Source of the DNA: Rhodothermia bacterium
GTDB lineage: Bacteria; Bacteroidota; Rhodothermia; Balneolales; Natronogracilivirgulaceae
Reading direction: 5' to 3'
NCBI GenBank assembly: GCA_007122185.1
Contig: SKUI01000140.1
Location: forward strand, 1-5,665
DNA length: 5,665 bases
A program made the position numbers and the translations under genes. Position 1 is the first letter of the stretch, and the number at the start of each line of letters is the position of its first letter. Below the pieces are notes generated by a model, which was given only the letters and a program-made list of their open reading frames with translations, was not told the DNA's origin and did no database searches. Positions 1 through 5,665 of the stretch are shown here, piece after piece.

Positions 1-3000
1 GTTTCAGTTGGAGTTTGCTCCTCTGTTTCCACTTGCGTTTGCTCCTTAGCTTTCGCAGGTGTTTTCTCTTCCGATTCCGTTGGCGGCTGCAATTGCGCGG
101 CTGCCCGCTCGGATCGTACCAGCAGTCCGGTCGACTCTTCGGTGATTTCTACAGCTTCTCCGGCTTTCAGCCCTTCGTACTGATCGTTCTCTTCGTCGTA
201 AGCGTCCGCATAAGCAAAGGCGTCCTCTTTCCAGGTGGAAAGAGCCACGCCTTCACGAACCGCATCCAGCAATACATGGGGACCGGCAACCCGCGGCAGA
301 TGGTTCCGTCCGGTGATATTCTTGATAAGTTTCTGCAGCGACACGTGGTTGTTCTCCCACAGGGAGAGATCATCAAGATACATTTGCAACGTCGGTGCGT
401 CGATAGCCGACAGCATCAGCATTTTGTCACGAAGTGTTAGTGCCGCGGCCTCGGCAAGTGTGTCGGCCCGGTCAAGACCGATGGCCTTCCAGGTCACATC
501 TTCTTCAGGATCTGTCTGAGTCGGGAGCAACACCCATTTATATGCAGCATGAATCCATGAGGTGATTTTTTTGCCGGTTGTGCGATGACGATCCTCAATC
601 TGCTGCACCTGATCATCTTGCAGCTTCAATTTCTTTTTCTCCTTTAGGATGGCATCCCAGGCCATGTGCATTCGAATGGTTACGTCCAAATCTTCAATGC
701 CCGATTGATCCGCCGCCAGAAATACGAGCGCATTGCGGCAGGTTCTCGGGGAATCACCGCAATTATCCAGAATGCTTTTTGCGGTATATACGGCAGGGTT
801 GTCCGTGTCATTGCTGAACGACTGATCTACGGGCAGTACCACCAATCGGCAGACTGGTTCATCGGGTATGATTTCACCAGGCCCACTGGCCAGATGAACT
901 CCGGCAAAGTCCGGATGCGTACCCAGTTGTTCCAGCAGGCGTTTTTCCATTTCCGCAGCCACGGCTTCGGATTTGTCCATTAGCGCCTTTGCGCGATCTA
1001 TTGCCATTTTGGTGATGGATGGACTGGTTGCATACCACAACTGGGTGTCATCCTGATTCAGATAGGTAGATTCAGCGACAAGGTGATGAATGGCATCCAT
1101 GAAAATGGCCGGGGATTCACCCGGCATAACGCATCCGAGAAGGACGCGAAGCTCGTCTATACCATGCTGGAGATCATCCGCTACCGGTGACGAACCGATG
1201 TAGATGGTGCGGGCAACCCGGCGTGCTGCCTGGAGCTGTCCCAGATGCTCGAGATCCGTGTCGATTTTTTGTGATACGGCTTCCGGACCGTCTACGTCGC
1301 GCCCGATGACTTCCAGCCAATCGTCCTGCTGATACCGTGTCAGTTCCGACTGAACCCTCGTGTCGTTGACCGGTATGGTGGAAGGCAGGATAATCGGATT
1401 GCGATCCTTTTTTTCCCACAGGCAATGGATAACCGTGGCCATGAGGCGCAACACACCGCGGGTGCGCTGGAATCGGATCAGTGACGACCAGTCATGGTAC
1501 AGGCGATCGAAAATCTCCGGGTGGATAGGGTAGGCGGACTGAATACGGCGTTTATAGAGGCTTGTTTGCGTATCTGCGGGAAAATCAAGTCTTTTTTGGA
1601 TATAAAGTTCAGTGAAGGCCATGGCCGTCATCCTGATGAACTTTTCGCGTTCGGGAGCAATCGGCTCGAAAAGGCGGCTTCGAACAATCTCGAGATCCTC
1701 ATCCTGCGTAGCGGGCTGCCAGGAAGATTCGGCCTTGCCAATCTCCTCACGCAGAAGAATAAGAGCTTCCATTCCTTTGGCGCCGCCTATTTCAGTGTCA
1801 TCGGCTTTGAAGGAAGCGGAATCGGTTGCCGGCACTGCCGGAAGCGAGACAACCACCAGACAGTTTTTGGACTGCTTTGCTGCCGAGACAAGATCTTTTG
1901 CAAAAGCAATCTGGTTTGTAAAAGAGCCTCCCGGAAGATCTTTGTTATCATGGAGCTGGCGTATGTAGGCAACCCATTCGTCCACCATGATCAGGCATGG
2001 CCCACTGGATGAAAACAGATCCTTCAGTTTTTTCTCACCAGGCGAAGTCCCTTTCTTGTCATGGTCACGGATTTTTTCAAAGGCTTTTTTCCCACCCAGC
2101 TGATAGGCCAGTTCACCCCACATAGTGCGGATGGTCAACCCGTTCGGTTTCACGGCCGGGGTGCTGGGGGAGATTTTGTTCCCGACCAGCGCAGCACGTT
2201 TGACGATGGGCAACGAGTACACATCGGCTTCTTTCATCAAAGGTTCCACGCCGGAGAGCTCGCTGAAATTGACGCCTGAAAAAAGATGATAGAGAGCCAT
2301 CAGGGAGTGCGTTTTGCCGCCGCCAAAGCCGGACTCCAACAGTACCACCGGATCGCCTTCCAAACCGGTAATACGCAAAATGGAACTGACCATCAATTTC
2401 TTTAGGCTTTCGGTCAGGAAGGTGCGTTGGAAGAACTCGACCGGATCACGGTACTCGTCTGTTGCCTCACCTTGATGAACCTGCCATAGATCGGCAGCGA
2501 ATTCTGTTTCAAGATAACGTCCACCGATGATGTCAGGCAGCGGGGTAATAACATCCCGCCAGGGTTTGAGGGTTACTGCTGCGCTTGTCTCGACCAGGTC
2601 ATGTTGTTCCAATTCTTCCAACTCCTCGCTTTGTTTTTCAGAGCGAACTTGCTCTTCGTAAATAAATTTCCGGAATTCTTTTTTCATTCGTTCCGCATCG
2701 GCTGCCACATCGGTGGCATTAATTGCATTCAGAAAGCGGACAACGGAATCAAGAATGCGGTCGGTGTCGTCATTGCTGATAGATGTCTGGTTATCCCATC
2801 TGGAGAGCCACTCACGGAGCTCGCCAAGGACGGAGTGCTCCGAAAAACCCAATGTGTTCTGGAAGATCACGTTCCAGGAATCGTCCATCAGTTTAAGCAG
2901 GGGGCAAAGATCCCATTGTGCGATTTCTATTTTCAGCAGTTCGGGGTCCTCGACGTAATCATGAATCAGATGGCTGGAAATGTACCCCCTCTTTACGGCT

Positions 3001-3089
3001 GATTTTATCTCCCGCCCTATGTAGGGAGCAACCCCCATTTTAAGCAGCTCCAGGGCCAGTCCGATACGTTTATGGTTGCTGATTACCAT
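1..3089 (-). CDS. DUF499 (COG1483-type) P-loop ATPase with N-terminal Swt1-like HEPN domain, defence-associated; 3' end outside window
   Basis: The frame is open for 1029 codons from the ATG at 3087-3089 and has no stop before the left edge. Residues 1 to about 160 resemble the Swt1-type HEPN domain of DUF499 proteins: a NHKRIGLALELL start, then ELREWLSRW (90-98) and DDTDRILDSVVRFLNAI. The ATPase core follows: Walker A GFGGGKTH at 254-261 (Lys259), the characteristic glycine-rich form of this family; Walker B CLIMVDE at 365-371 (Asp370, Glu371); YPIHPE near 520-525; and the signature RTRGVLRLMA at 542-551, a likely arginine-finger/sensor region. From about residue 1000 the chain is a Glu/Pro/Thr/Gln linker; relatives carry a further C-terminal domain, which would lie outside. 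The ATG is preceded by GGAGGA, and no ATG, GTG or TTG occurs upstream in frame before a stop at 3237-3239. Such ATPases are found in phage-defence loci with DUF1156 methylases and helicases; none is visible here, so the defence role is inferred. The HEPN Arg and His are replaced (Leu95, Asn100), so RNase activity is doubtful. The family call is firm; the exact system is unknown. Confidence 0.92.
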   Translation of the reverse strand, partial: MVISNHKRIGLALELLKMGVAPYIGREIKSAVKRGYISSHLIHDYVEDPELLKIEIAQWDLCPLLKLMDDSWNVIFQNTLGFSEHSVLGELREWLSRWDNQTSISNDDTDRILDSVVRFLNAINATDVAADAERMKKEFRKFIYEEQVRSEKQSEELEELEQHDLVETSAAVTLKPWRDVITPLPDIIGGRYLETEFAADLWQVHQGEATDEYRDPVEFFQRTFLTESLKKLMVSSILRITGLEGDPVVLLESGFGGGKTHSLMALYHLFSGVNFSELSGVEPLMKEADVYSLPIVKRAALVGNKISPSTPAVKPNGLTIRTMWGELAYQLGGKKAFEKIRDHDKKGTSPGEKKLKDLFSSSGPCLIMVDEWVAYIRQLHDNKDLPGGSFTNQIAFAKDLVSAAKQSKNCLVVVSLPAVPATDSASFKADDTEIGGAKGMEALILLREEIGKAESSWQPATQDEDLEIVRSRLFEPIAPEREKFIRMTAMAFTELYIQKRLDFPADTQTSLYKRRIQSAYPIHPEIFDRLYHDWSSLIRFQRTRGVLRLMATVIHCLWEKKDRNPIILPSTIPVNDTRVQSELTRYQQDDWLEVIGRDVDGPEAVSQKIDTDLEHLGQLQAARRVARTIYIGSSPVADDLQHGIDELRVLLGCVMPGESPAIFMDAIHHLVAESTYLNQDDTQLWYATSPSITKMAIDRAKALMDKSEAVAAEMEKRLLEQLGTHPDFAGVHLASGPGEIIPDEPVCRLVVLPVDQSFSNDTDNPAVYTAKSILDNCGDSPRTCRNALVFLAADQSGIEDLDVTIRMHMAWDAILKEKKKLKLQDDQVQQIEDRHRTTGKKITSWIHAAYKWVLLPTQTDPEEDVTWKAIGLDRADTLAEAAALTLRDKMLMLSAIDAPTLQMYLDDLSLWENNHVSLQKLIKNITGRNHLPRVAGPHVLLDAVREGVALSTWKEDAFAYADAYDEENDQYEGLKAGEAVEITEESTGLLVRSERAAAQLQPPTESEEKTPAKAKEQTQVETEEQTPTE

Positions 3090-3099
3090 GTTGGGTGAA

Positions 3100-3105
3100 T
3101 CCTCC
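3100..3105 (-). promoter_or_regulatory. Shine-Dalgarno site of the DUF499 ATPase
   Basis: Read on the minus strand this is GGAGGA, ten bases before the ATG at 3087-3089. It fixes that start, since no other usual start codon exists in frame between 3090 and the in-frame stop at 3237-3239. A run of nine A residues (minus strand, 3114-3122) lies just upstream and may keep the leader unstructured. Confidence 0.75.
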
Positions 3106-3210
3106 GGGATACGTTTTTTTTTGATTGCCTGCTGCAGTTTCTGTCTGCTGACAATAGGGTGCTGAATACTGGAGACAGCAATCCCGTTAATGTTTCCTGA
3201 AAATTGCCGC

Positions 3211-3240
3211 CTGATAAACCGGTCTGTGCAAATTGGTCAA
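3211..3240 (-). promoter_or_regulatory. Possible promoter of the DUF499 ATPase
   Basis: On the minus strand, TTGACC (3235-3240) matches five of six bases of the -35 consensus. It is followed after 17 bases by TTATCA (3212-3217), or after 18 by TATCAG; both are poor -10 elements. Transcription from here would give a leader of roughly 115 bases. If the organism is a Bacteroidota, its promoter consensus differs and this call weakens. It is the only -35/-10-like pair I could pick out in the leader. Confidence 0.25.
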
Positions 3241-3242
3241 GT

Positions 3243-3259
3243 TATTATGAACAATAATA
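3243..3259. repeat. AT-rich inverted repeat upstream of the ATPase promoter
   Basis: TATTAT and ATAATA form perfect 6-base inverted arms around a 5-base centre (GAACA). The repeat sits only a few bases upstream of the candidate -35 hexamer of the leftward gene, where a regulator could bind. Short AT-rich palindromes arise easily by chance in such DNA, so the operator role is a guess. A second, smaller inverted repeat, GATAC-GA-GTATC, lies at 3301-3312. Confidence 0.3.
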
Positions 3260-3496
3260 CCATGTCTGATGACGGCTGTCAGCGCTTCCGGAACACTGCT
3301 GATACGAGTATCAAGCGGTTTTCCTTTTTCGCTGTTTATATAGGAGTGAGAAGGGAGGGGTTTGTGACAGCGGGAATGGGCAGAAAAGCAGAAAAATGTG
3401 AATAAATAATCGGGCGACAGGTGGCTTTGAACATCAAAGCTAAATTATTGATAAAACAAGCTGATTTTAGGAGGCTTTCTCTCTGGAAAAAAGATT

Positions 3497-3751
3497 TCAA
3501 CGTTTGTGGAAAAGCTTGAAGGAAGGCCGGTTCCGGCAGTTGTTGCGGCTGAATCCGGCGTCCGTCTTCTCCCGGTGTTTACCGTGGGCGGCAACTTCCG
3601 AATTTACGATTTTGGTGTTGGTTGCTTTATCTTCCACGGTTCTGCCATCGAAATCCACATCGGTTGTCTTTGTAGCTTCAAATGTGTGGATACCGGTTTT
3701 GTCATTGGCGCGGCATTCATGTTTCAGTAGTGCTGGAGATTTCTTCTTTCA
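3497..3751 (-). pseudogene. Possible decayed gene remnant, function unknown
   Basis: On the minus strand a frame is open from the stop at 3749-3751 to the stop at 3497-3499, about 83 codons with no ATG start. Its codons look like those of the neighbouring real genes, with many C- and G-ending codons, and the peptide is hydrophilic (for example TKTTDVDFDGRTVEDKATNT). The patch is richer in GC than the DNA on both sides. A short frame beginning ATG AAA GAA GAA just upstream ends at the point where this frame takes over, so one small indel would join them and extend the reading. I recognise no family. The plus strand is also open here in two frames, so the coding strand is not settled and the whole patch may be non-coding. 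Confidence 0.22.
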
Positions 3752-3880
3752 TTGAGGTCGTTGCACGAACAGGAATATTAAAACAATCTAACCATGCCAG
3801 GGTAAAAAATTTATTATTATATCGGTTGTCTGATGCTAAAAGACCAAGCCAATGTTTTTTTAATGCTTATTCACAGCCAA

Positions 3881-3887
3881 AGAGGGA
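3881..3887 (+). promoter_or_regulatory. Shine-Dalgarno site choosing the lipoprotein start
   Basis: AGAGGGA ends five bases before the ATG at 3893. The frame could also start at 3833, twenty codons earlier, but that start has no such site and would place a polar stretch ahead of the signal sequence. Starting at 3893 gives a standard lipoprotein signal peptide. Confidence 0.65.
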
Positions 3888-3892
3888 ATACA

Positions 3893-4948
3893 ATGAAACC
3901 TAACCCTACCACGATTTCTGCAGTCCTTTTATTTATGATCATAATCTTTTATGGTTGTGATCACGATTCCAATCCAATTGGTGAGTTTAGCGATGTAGTC
4001 CAGGAGGTTCCGAATTTCACATTGATTGAAGGGGCGGACAACGTCAATATTCGTGTCACGAGAAACAATGATCGCAGTTATTTCGATATTGAGATGGAGA
4101 ACTTTGCTCCTGATTCAGAAATGACAGACGGCGTATATCATGGATGGTGCGTTCTCAAGGATGCTCCCATCCAGTCGGATGGCACGGAATATAGGGGAGT
4201 AAGGCTTTTTTCCATGAAAGAAGATCTGAAATGGAACAAGCTGAATTATCTTCTGAATATGCGACGCAACTACATCCGGGATATTGAGGGTACAACCTGG
4301 CGGGAAATCCAGGTAGCTATCTGGGTTTTCAGCGAAACATCGGATTTCCGTCTCAGCAGCCTCGAGGGCAGCGTTCCATTTTCAGGCGGATATAACGAGG
4401 ACATCGTTAATGCGATCGTTGAAGATGTTGTTGAAAACGGGAGTGAATACATACCGGAACCCGGTCATATTACGGCAGCTTTCATGGATACGAATACCGG
4501 TGTTGAATCACACAGCAGTCACGATCTGACCCAGTTGACCGTTTGCGAAATTTACAAAAAGATCAAATGGCTCGTGATCAAAAAGTGGTGGCAAATCCTG
4601 ATGGGAGACGGCGTATCGCATCCGATTATGTTTGAAGGCTCCCAGGTGGGTACCATAAATATCTCATACAGCTGGCCTTCGTTTTATATATCCATCAGTT
4701 TCGGTGGAACTACCGCTGGTAAATATGCCGATGGAACGATGAGTATTACAACTGCCGATGGCGACCAGCTGCTGTTGAACGCTGCCGACCTCTCGGTAAA
4801 TGTTGCCGGCAACACCTATTATGCCGACAGGGTAGAAGGTGAGAGCACTGTGTATTCTTTTGAAGTTCCGGTGGGAGACGAATGGGATGAAGAGACCGAG
4901 CTTGAATTCGATATGAATGCCGAGTTCTTCAAGCCCCTGGAGAATTAA
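3893..4948 (+). CDS. Predicted secreted lipoprotein with thioester-domain-like Cys/Gln motifs
   Basis: This encodes 351 residues and is not a family I can name. Residues 1-21 form a signal peptide (Lys2, then a hydrophobic stretch about 8-20) ending in the lipobox FYGC, with Cys22 the likely lipidated residue, so the protein should be anchored on a membrane facing the periplasm or cell surface. Residues 80-150 contain VYHGWCV (Cys86) and, 54 residues on, IQVAIW (Gln140), with WNKLNYLLN between. This order and spacing resembles thioester domains of Gram-positive adhesins, where a Cys and the Gln of a Q-x-A-(hydrophobic)-W motif form an internal bond. Residues 187-199 (IPEPGHITAAFMD) look like the segment that follows such domains. 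Residues 219-237 are unusually rich in Lys and Trp. The C-terminal third (about 245-345) has alternating hydrophobic residues, probably beta-rich, and an acidic end. Cys86 and Cys218 are the only cysteines besides Cys22, so a disulphide is an alternative to the thioester. The gene is monocistronic and ends at a strong terminator. Confidence 0.85.
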   Translation: MKPNPTTISAVLLFMIIIFYGCDHDSNPIGEFSDVVQEVPNFTLIEGADNVNIRVTRNNDRSYFDIEMENFAPDSEMTDGVYHGWCVLKDAPIQSDGTEYRGVRLFSMKEDLKWNKLNYLLNMRRNYIRDIEGTTWREIQVAIWVFSETSDFRLSSLEGSVPFSGGYNEDIVNAIVEDVVENGSEYIPEPGHITAAFMDTNTGVESHSSHDLTQLTVCEIYKKIKWLVIKKWWQILMGDGVSHPIMFEGSQVGTINISYSWPSFYISISFGGTTAGKYADGTMSITTADGDQLLLNAADLSVNVAGNTYYADRVEGESTVYSFEVPVGDEWDEETELEFDMNAEFFKPLEN

Positions 4949-4970
4949 TCAGCCCCAGTTTTTCGTTTGG

Positions 4971-5003
4971 AAAGGGGAGCCGGTTCCGGTTCCCCTTTTT
5001 TTT
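4971..5003 (+). terminator. Rho-independent terminator of the lipoprotein gene
   Basis: The arms AAAGGGGAGCCGG (4971-4983) and CCGGTTCCCCTTT (4986-4998) pair over 13 positions with one G-U wobble. The T tract runs from 4996 to 5003. It begins 22 bases after the stop codon at 4946-4948. On the other strand the hairpin has no comparable T tract, so it acts mainly on rightward transcripts, although it could weakly block leftward read-through from the hydrolase gene. Confidence 0.92.
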
Positions 5004-5008
5004 GGGTG

Positions 5009-5050
5009 GTGCGCCCGGCAGGGCGCATCCGCTTGGGAGTGCAAAGCCTT
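5009..5050 (+). mobile_element. Probable 5' fragment of a class C group II intron (scar)
   Basis: The segment begins GTGCGCCCGGCAGGGCGCA and continues with GGGAGTGCAAAGCC. From memory, the Oceanobacillus iheyensis class IIC intron starts GUGUGCCCGGCAUGGGUGCA and continues with a GGGUGAGAGUCCC element, so the match covers the GUGYG start, the first small hairpin with its GGCA loop, and the next short stem. Class C introns characteristically insert just downstream of intrinsic terminators, and this copy lies six bases after the T tract of one. Nothing after about 5050 resembles further intron domains, a reverse transcriptase or domain V, so this would be a dead 5' remnant of about 40 bases. A chance GC hairpin (arms 5010-5016 and 5021-5027) is the alternative. 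Confidence 0.45.
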
Positions 5051-5114
5051 CTTTATTCATCATAGCTCACTTTTTTCCGCCCGGGAGTCTACAGCCGGAA
5101 CCTGTGCAGTGTCG

Positions 5115-5665
5115 TCACAACCCATGTATAAAAAAGCTGCGCAGCGCCTCGGCATAAAGCTCATACGCCGGGAGGTCGTTATGGCCTCCTTCCGGGATCC
5201 GGATCTTCTGCCTTGACGCAGAGCCTGATGCATCGTAAAGTGTTTCGGCCATGCGGACGGGAGTGATCTCATCACGTTCTCCCGCGATGATCAGGAGTGG
5301 CGATTGGATGTTGGCAACACGGCTGATGTTGTCTTCCTGCGCCAGTGCAGGATCGATATCAAAACGGATAAATGGTTTAAGCAGAAAGGGAACCAGACCC
5401 CCGGTCCAGTCGGAGACATTGGAGATCGGACTCTCAAGCACATAGCCGTTCACCTGGTTCCTCTCCACAAGCCAGCCCGCCAGCAGAGAACCCATGGAAT
5501 GTCCGTGAATGAAGATCCGATGCGTGTGTTCCGGGTGGATGTTTTCCGCGCGGGCGGCGATGGTATTGACAGCGGTTTCGAAAGCGCCGGCGGCATCTTT
5601 TTTCAGGCCCTCAACCGACGGTGACCCGCTGCTCATTCCGTATCCCCGGTAATCAAACAGCATCA
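5115..5665 (-). CDS. Alpha/beta hydrolase (serine hydrolase, lysophospholipase/S9-like), 5' end outside window
   Basis: This is the C-terminal part (about 183 residues) of an alpha/beta-hydrolase-fold enzyme, probably an esterase, lipase or peptidase-like protein of the BEM46/YfhR type. Counting from the Met at 5661-5663, the conserved LFDYRGYGMSSG lies at 2-13, the nucleophile elbow GHSMGS at 54-59 with Ser56, the acid turn AGERDEITP at 127-135 with Asp131, and EGGHND at 158-163 with catalytic His161, so the triad is complete. The Met at 5663 is almost certainly internal: the DYRGYG strand normally follows an HGxGGN-type oxyanion loop by about 25-30 residues, which would lie beyond the right edge. 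A lid-like segment rich in Pro and Phe (about 88-105) separates Ser and Asp. The substrate cannot be told. It converges with the lipoprotein gene, and no clear terminator of its own was found between 5115 and the intron-like scar. Confidence 0.92.
   Translation of the reverse strand, partial: MLFDYRGYGMSSGSPSVEGLKKDAAGAFETAVNTIAARAENIHPEHTHRIFIHGHSMGSLLAGWLVERNQVNGYVLESPISNVSDWTGGLVPFLLKPFIRFDIDPALAQEDNISRVANIQSPLLIIAGERDEITPVRMAETLYDASGSASRQKIRIPEGGHNDLPAYELYAEALRSFFIHGL

Larger units (their letters stand above)
3090..3892. other. Divergent intergenic region without a convincing intact gene
   Basis: About 800 bases separate the leftward ATPase from the rightward lipoprotein gene. From the left it holds the ATPase leader and possible promoter (3090-3260), an AT-rich stretch with no recognisable content (3260-3500), a GC-richer patch that could be a decayed gene (3497-3751), and the AT-rich leader of the lipoprotein gene (about 3757-3892). 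Short open frames on the plus strand at 3190-3405 and 3504-3755 lack a well-placed ribosome binding site and resemble nothing I know. I saw no tRNA, CRISPR repeat or transposase. Such a long non-coding gap beside a defence-type gene is typical of an island edge, but that is inference. Confidence 0.6.

Noticed and set aside
1494..2012. 172-codon open frame on the plus strand (and overlapping frames at 15-440, 666-983, 1612-1968, 2601-3002)
   Set aside because: All lie opposite the DUF499 coding frame, have low-complexity antisense-like peptides and no ribosome binding sites. The minus-strand frame carries clear family motifs throughout.
3190..3405. 71-codon plus-strand frame in the intergenic region
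   Set aside because: No Shine-Dalgarno site before the first ATG, no recognisable motif, and it overlaps the ATPase leader and candidate promoter.
3504..3755. Plus-strand frames of 74-83 codons
   Set aside because: The strong AGGAGG at 3467-3472 is too far from any start to serve them, and the peptides have the hydrophobic, Ser/Val/Cys-rich look of antisense frames. The minus strand of this patch is the more plausible coding side.
3833..3892. Upstream ATG giving a 371-residue version of the lipoprotein
   Set aside because: It has no ribosome binding site and would bury the signal peptide behind twenty polar residues. The ATG at 3893 has AGAGGGA at a good distance and a clean signal peptide.
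5010..5027. TGCGCCC-GGCA-GGGCGCA hairpin as terminator of the leftward hydrolase gene
   Set aside because: Read leftward it is followed by CCACCC and then A residues, with no T tract. The group II intron 5' hairpin explains it better.
4917..5216. 99-codon plus-strand frame across the convergent region
   Set aside because: It runs through the lipoprotein stop, the terminator hairpin and the antisense of the hydrolase 3' end. No motif or start signal supports it.
1..5665. CRISPR arrays, tRNA or rRNA genes, full insertion sequences
   Set aside because: No regularly spaced direct repeats, no tRNA-like cloverleaf arms, no transposase motifs and no paired terminal inverted repeats were seen on either strand.

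Overview
This 5.7 kb window has about 50% GC and looks like chromosomal DNA of a Gram-negative bacterium. The style of lipoprotein signal, readable Shine-Dalgarno sites and the kind of genes present would suit the Bacteroidota/Balneolota side of the tree. No marker gene is present, so that placement is only inference.

Left part (1-3089, minus strand): one uninterrupted 1029-codon reading frame that runs off the left edge. It encodes a DUF499 (COG1483-type) P-loop ATPase with an N-terminal Swt1-like HEPN domain, a GFGGGKTH Walker A, a CLIMVDE Walker B, the family motif RTRGVLRLMA and a charged Pro/Thr/Glu linker at the edge. Such ATPases occur in defence islands, often beside a DUF1156 (COG1743) adenine methylase and helicase-type partners. 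This is the first gene of a leftward transcript, so any partners lie beyond base 1. Both residues of the HEPN RNase motif appear to be replaced.

Middle (3090-3892): about 800 bases with no convincing intact gene. It holds the ATPase leader with a clear GGAGGA site, a possible promoter with an AT-rich inverted repeat, a GC-richer island that may be a decayed gene (3497-3751), and the AT-rich leader of the next gene. It is the likely boundary between the defence gene and the rest of the chromosome.

Right part: 3893-4948 (+) encodes a 351-residue predicted lipoprotein that I cannot name. It has a Cys and an IQVAIW motif spaced as in thioester domains, and an unusual cationic Trp-rich segment. 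It ends at a strong intrinsic terminator (4971-5003). Directly after the terminator lies a short sequence closely resembling the 5' end of a class C group II intron, a class known to insert after terminators. It looks like an intron scar. Finally 5115-5665 (-) is the C-terminal part of an alpha/beta hydrolase with a complete Ser-Asp-His triad; its start lies beyond the right edge.

The ATPase and the lipoprotein are divergently transcribed, and the lipoprotein and the hydrolase converge. Nothing shows that the three genes work together. The best leads are the HEPN-dead DUF499 ATPase, the thioester-like lipoprotein and the intron scar.
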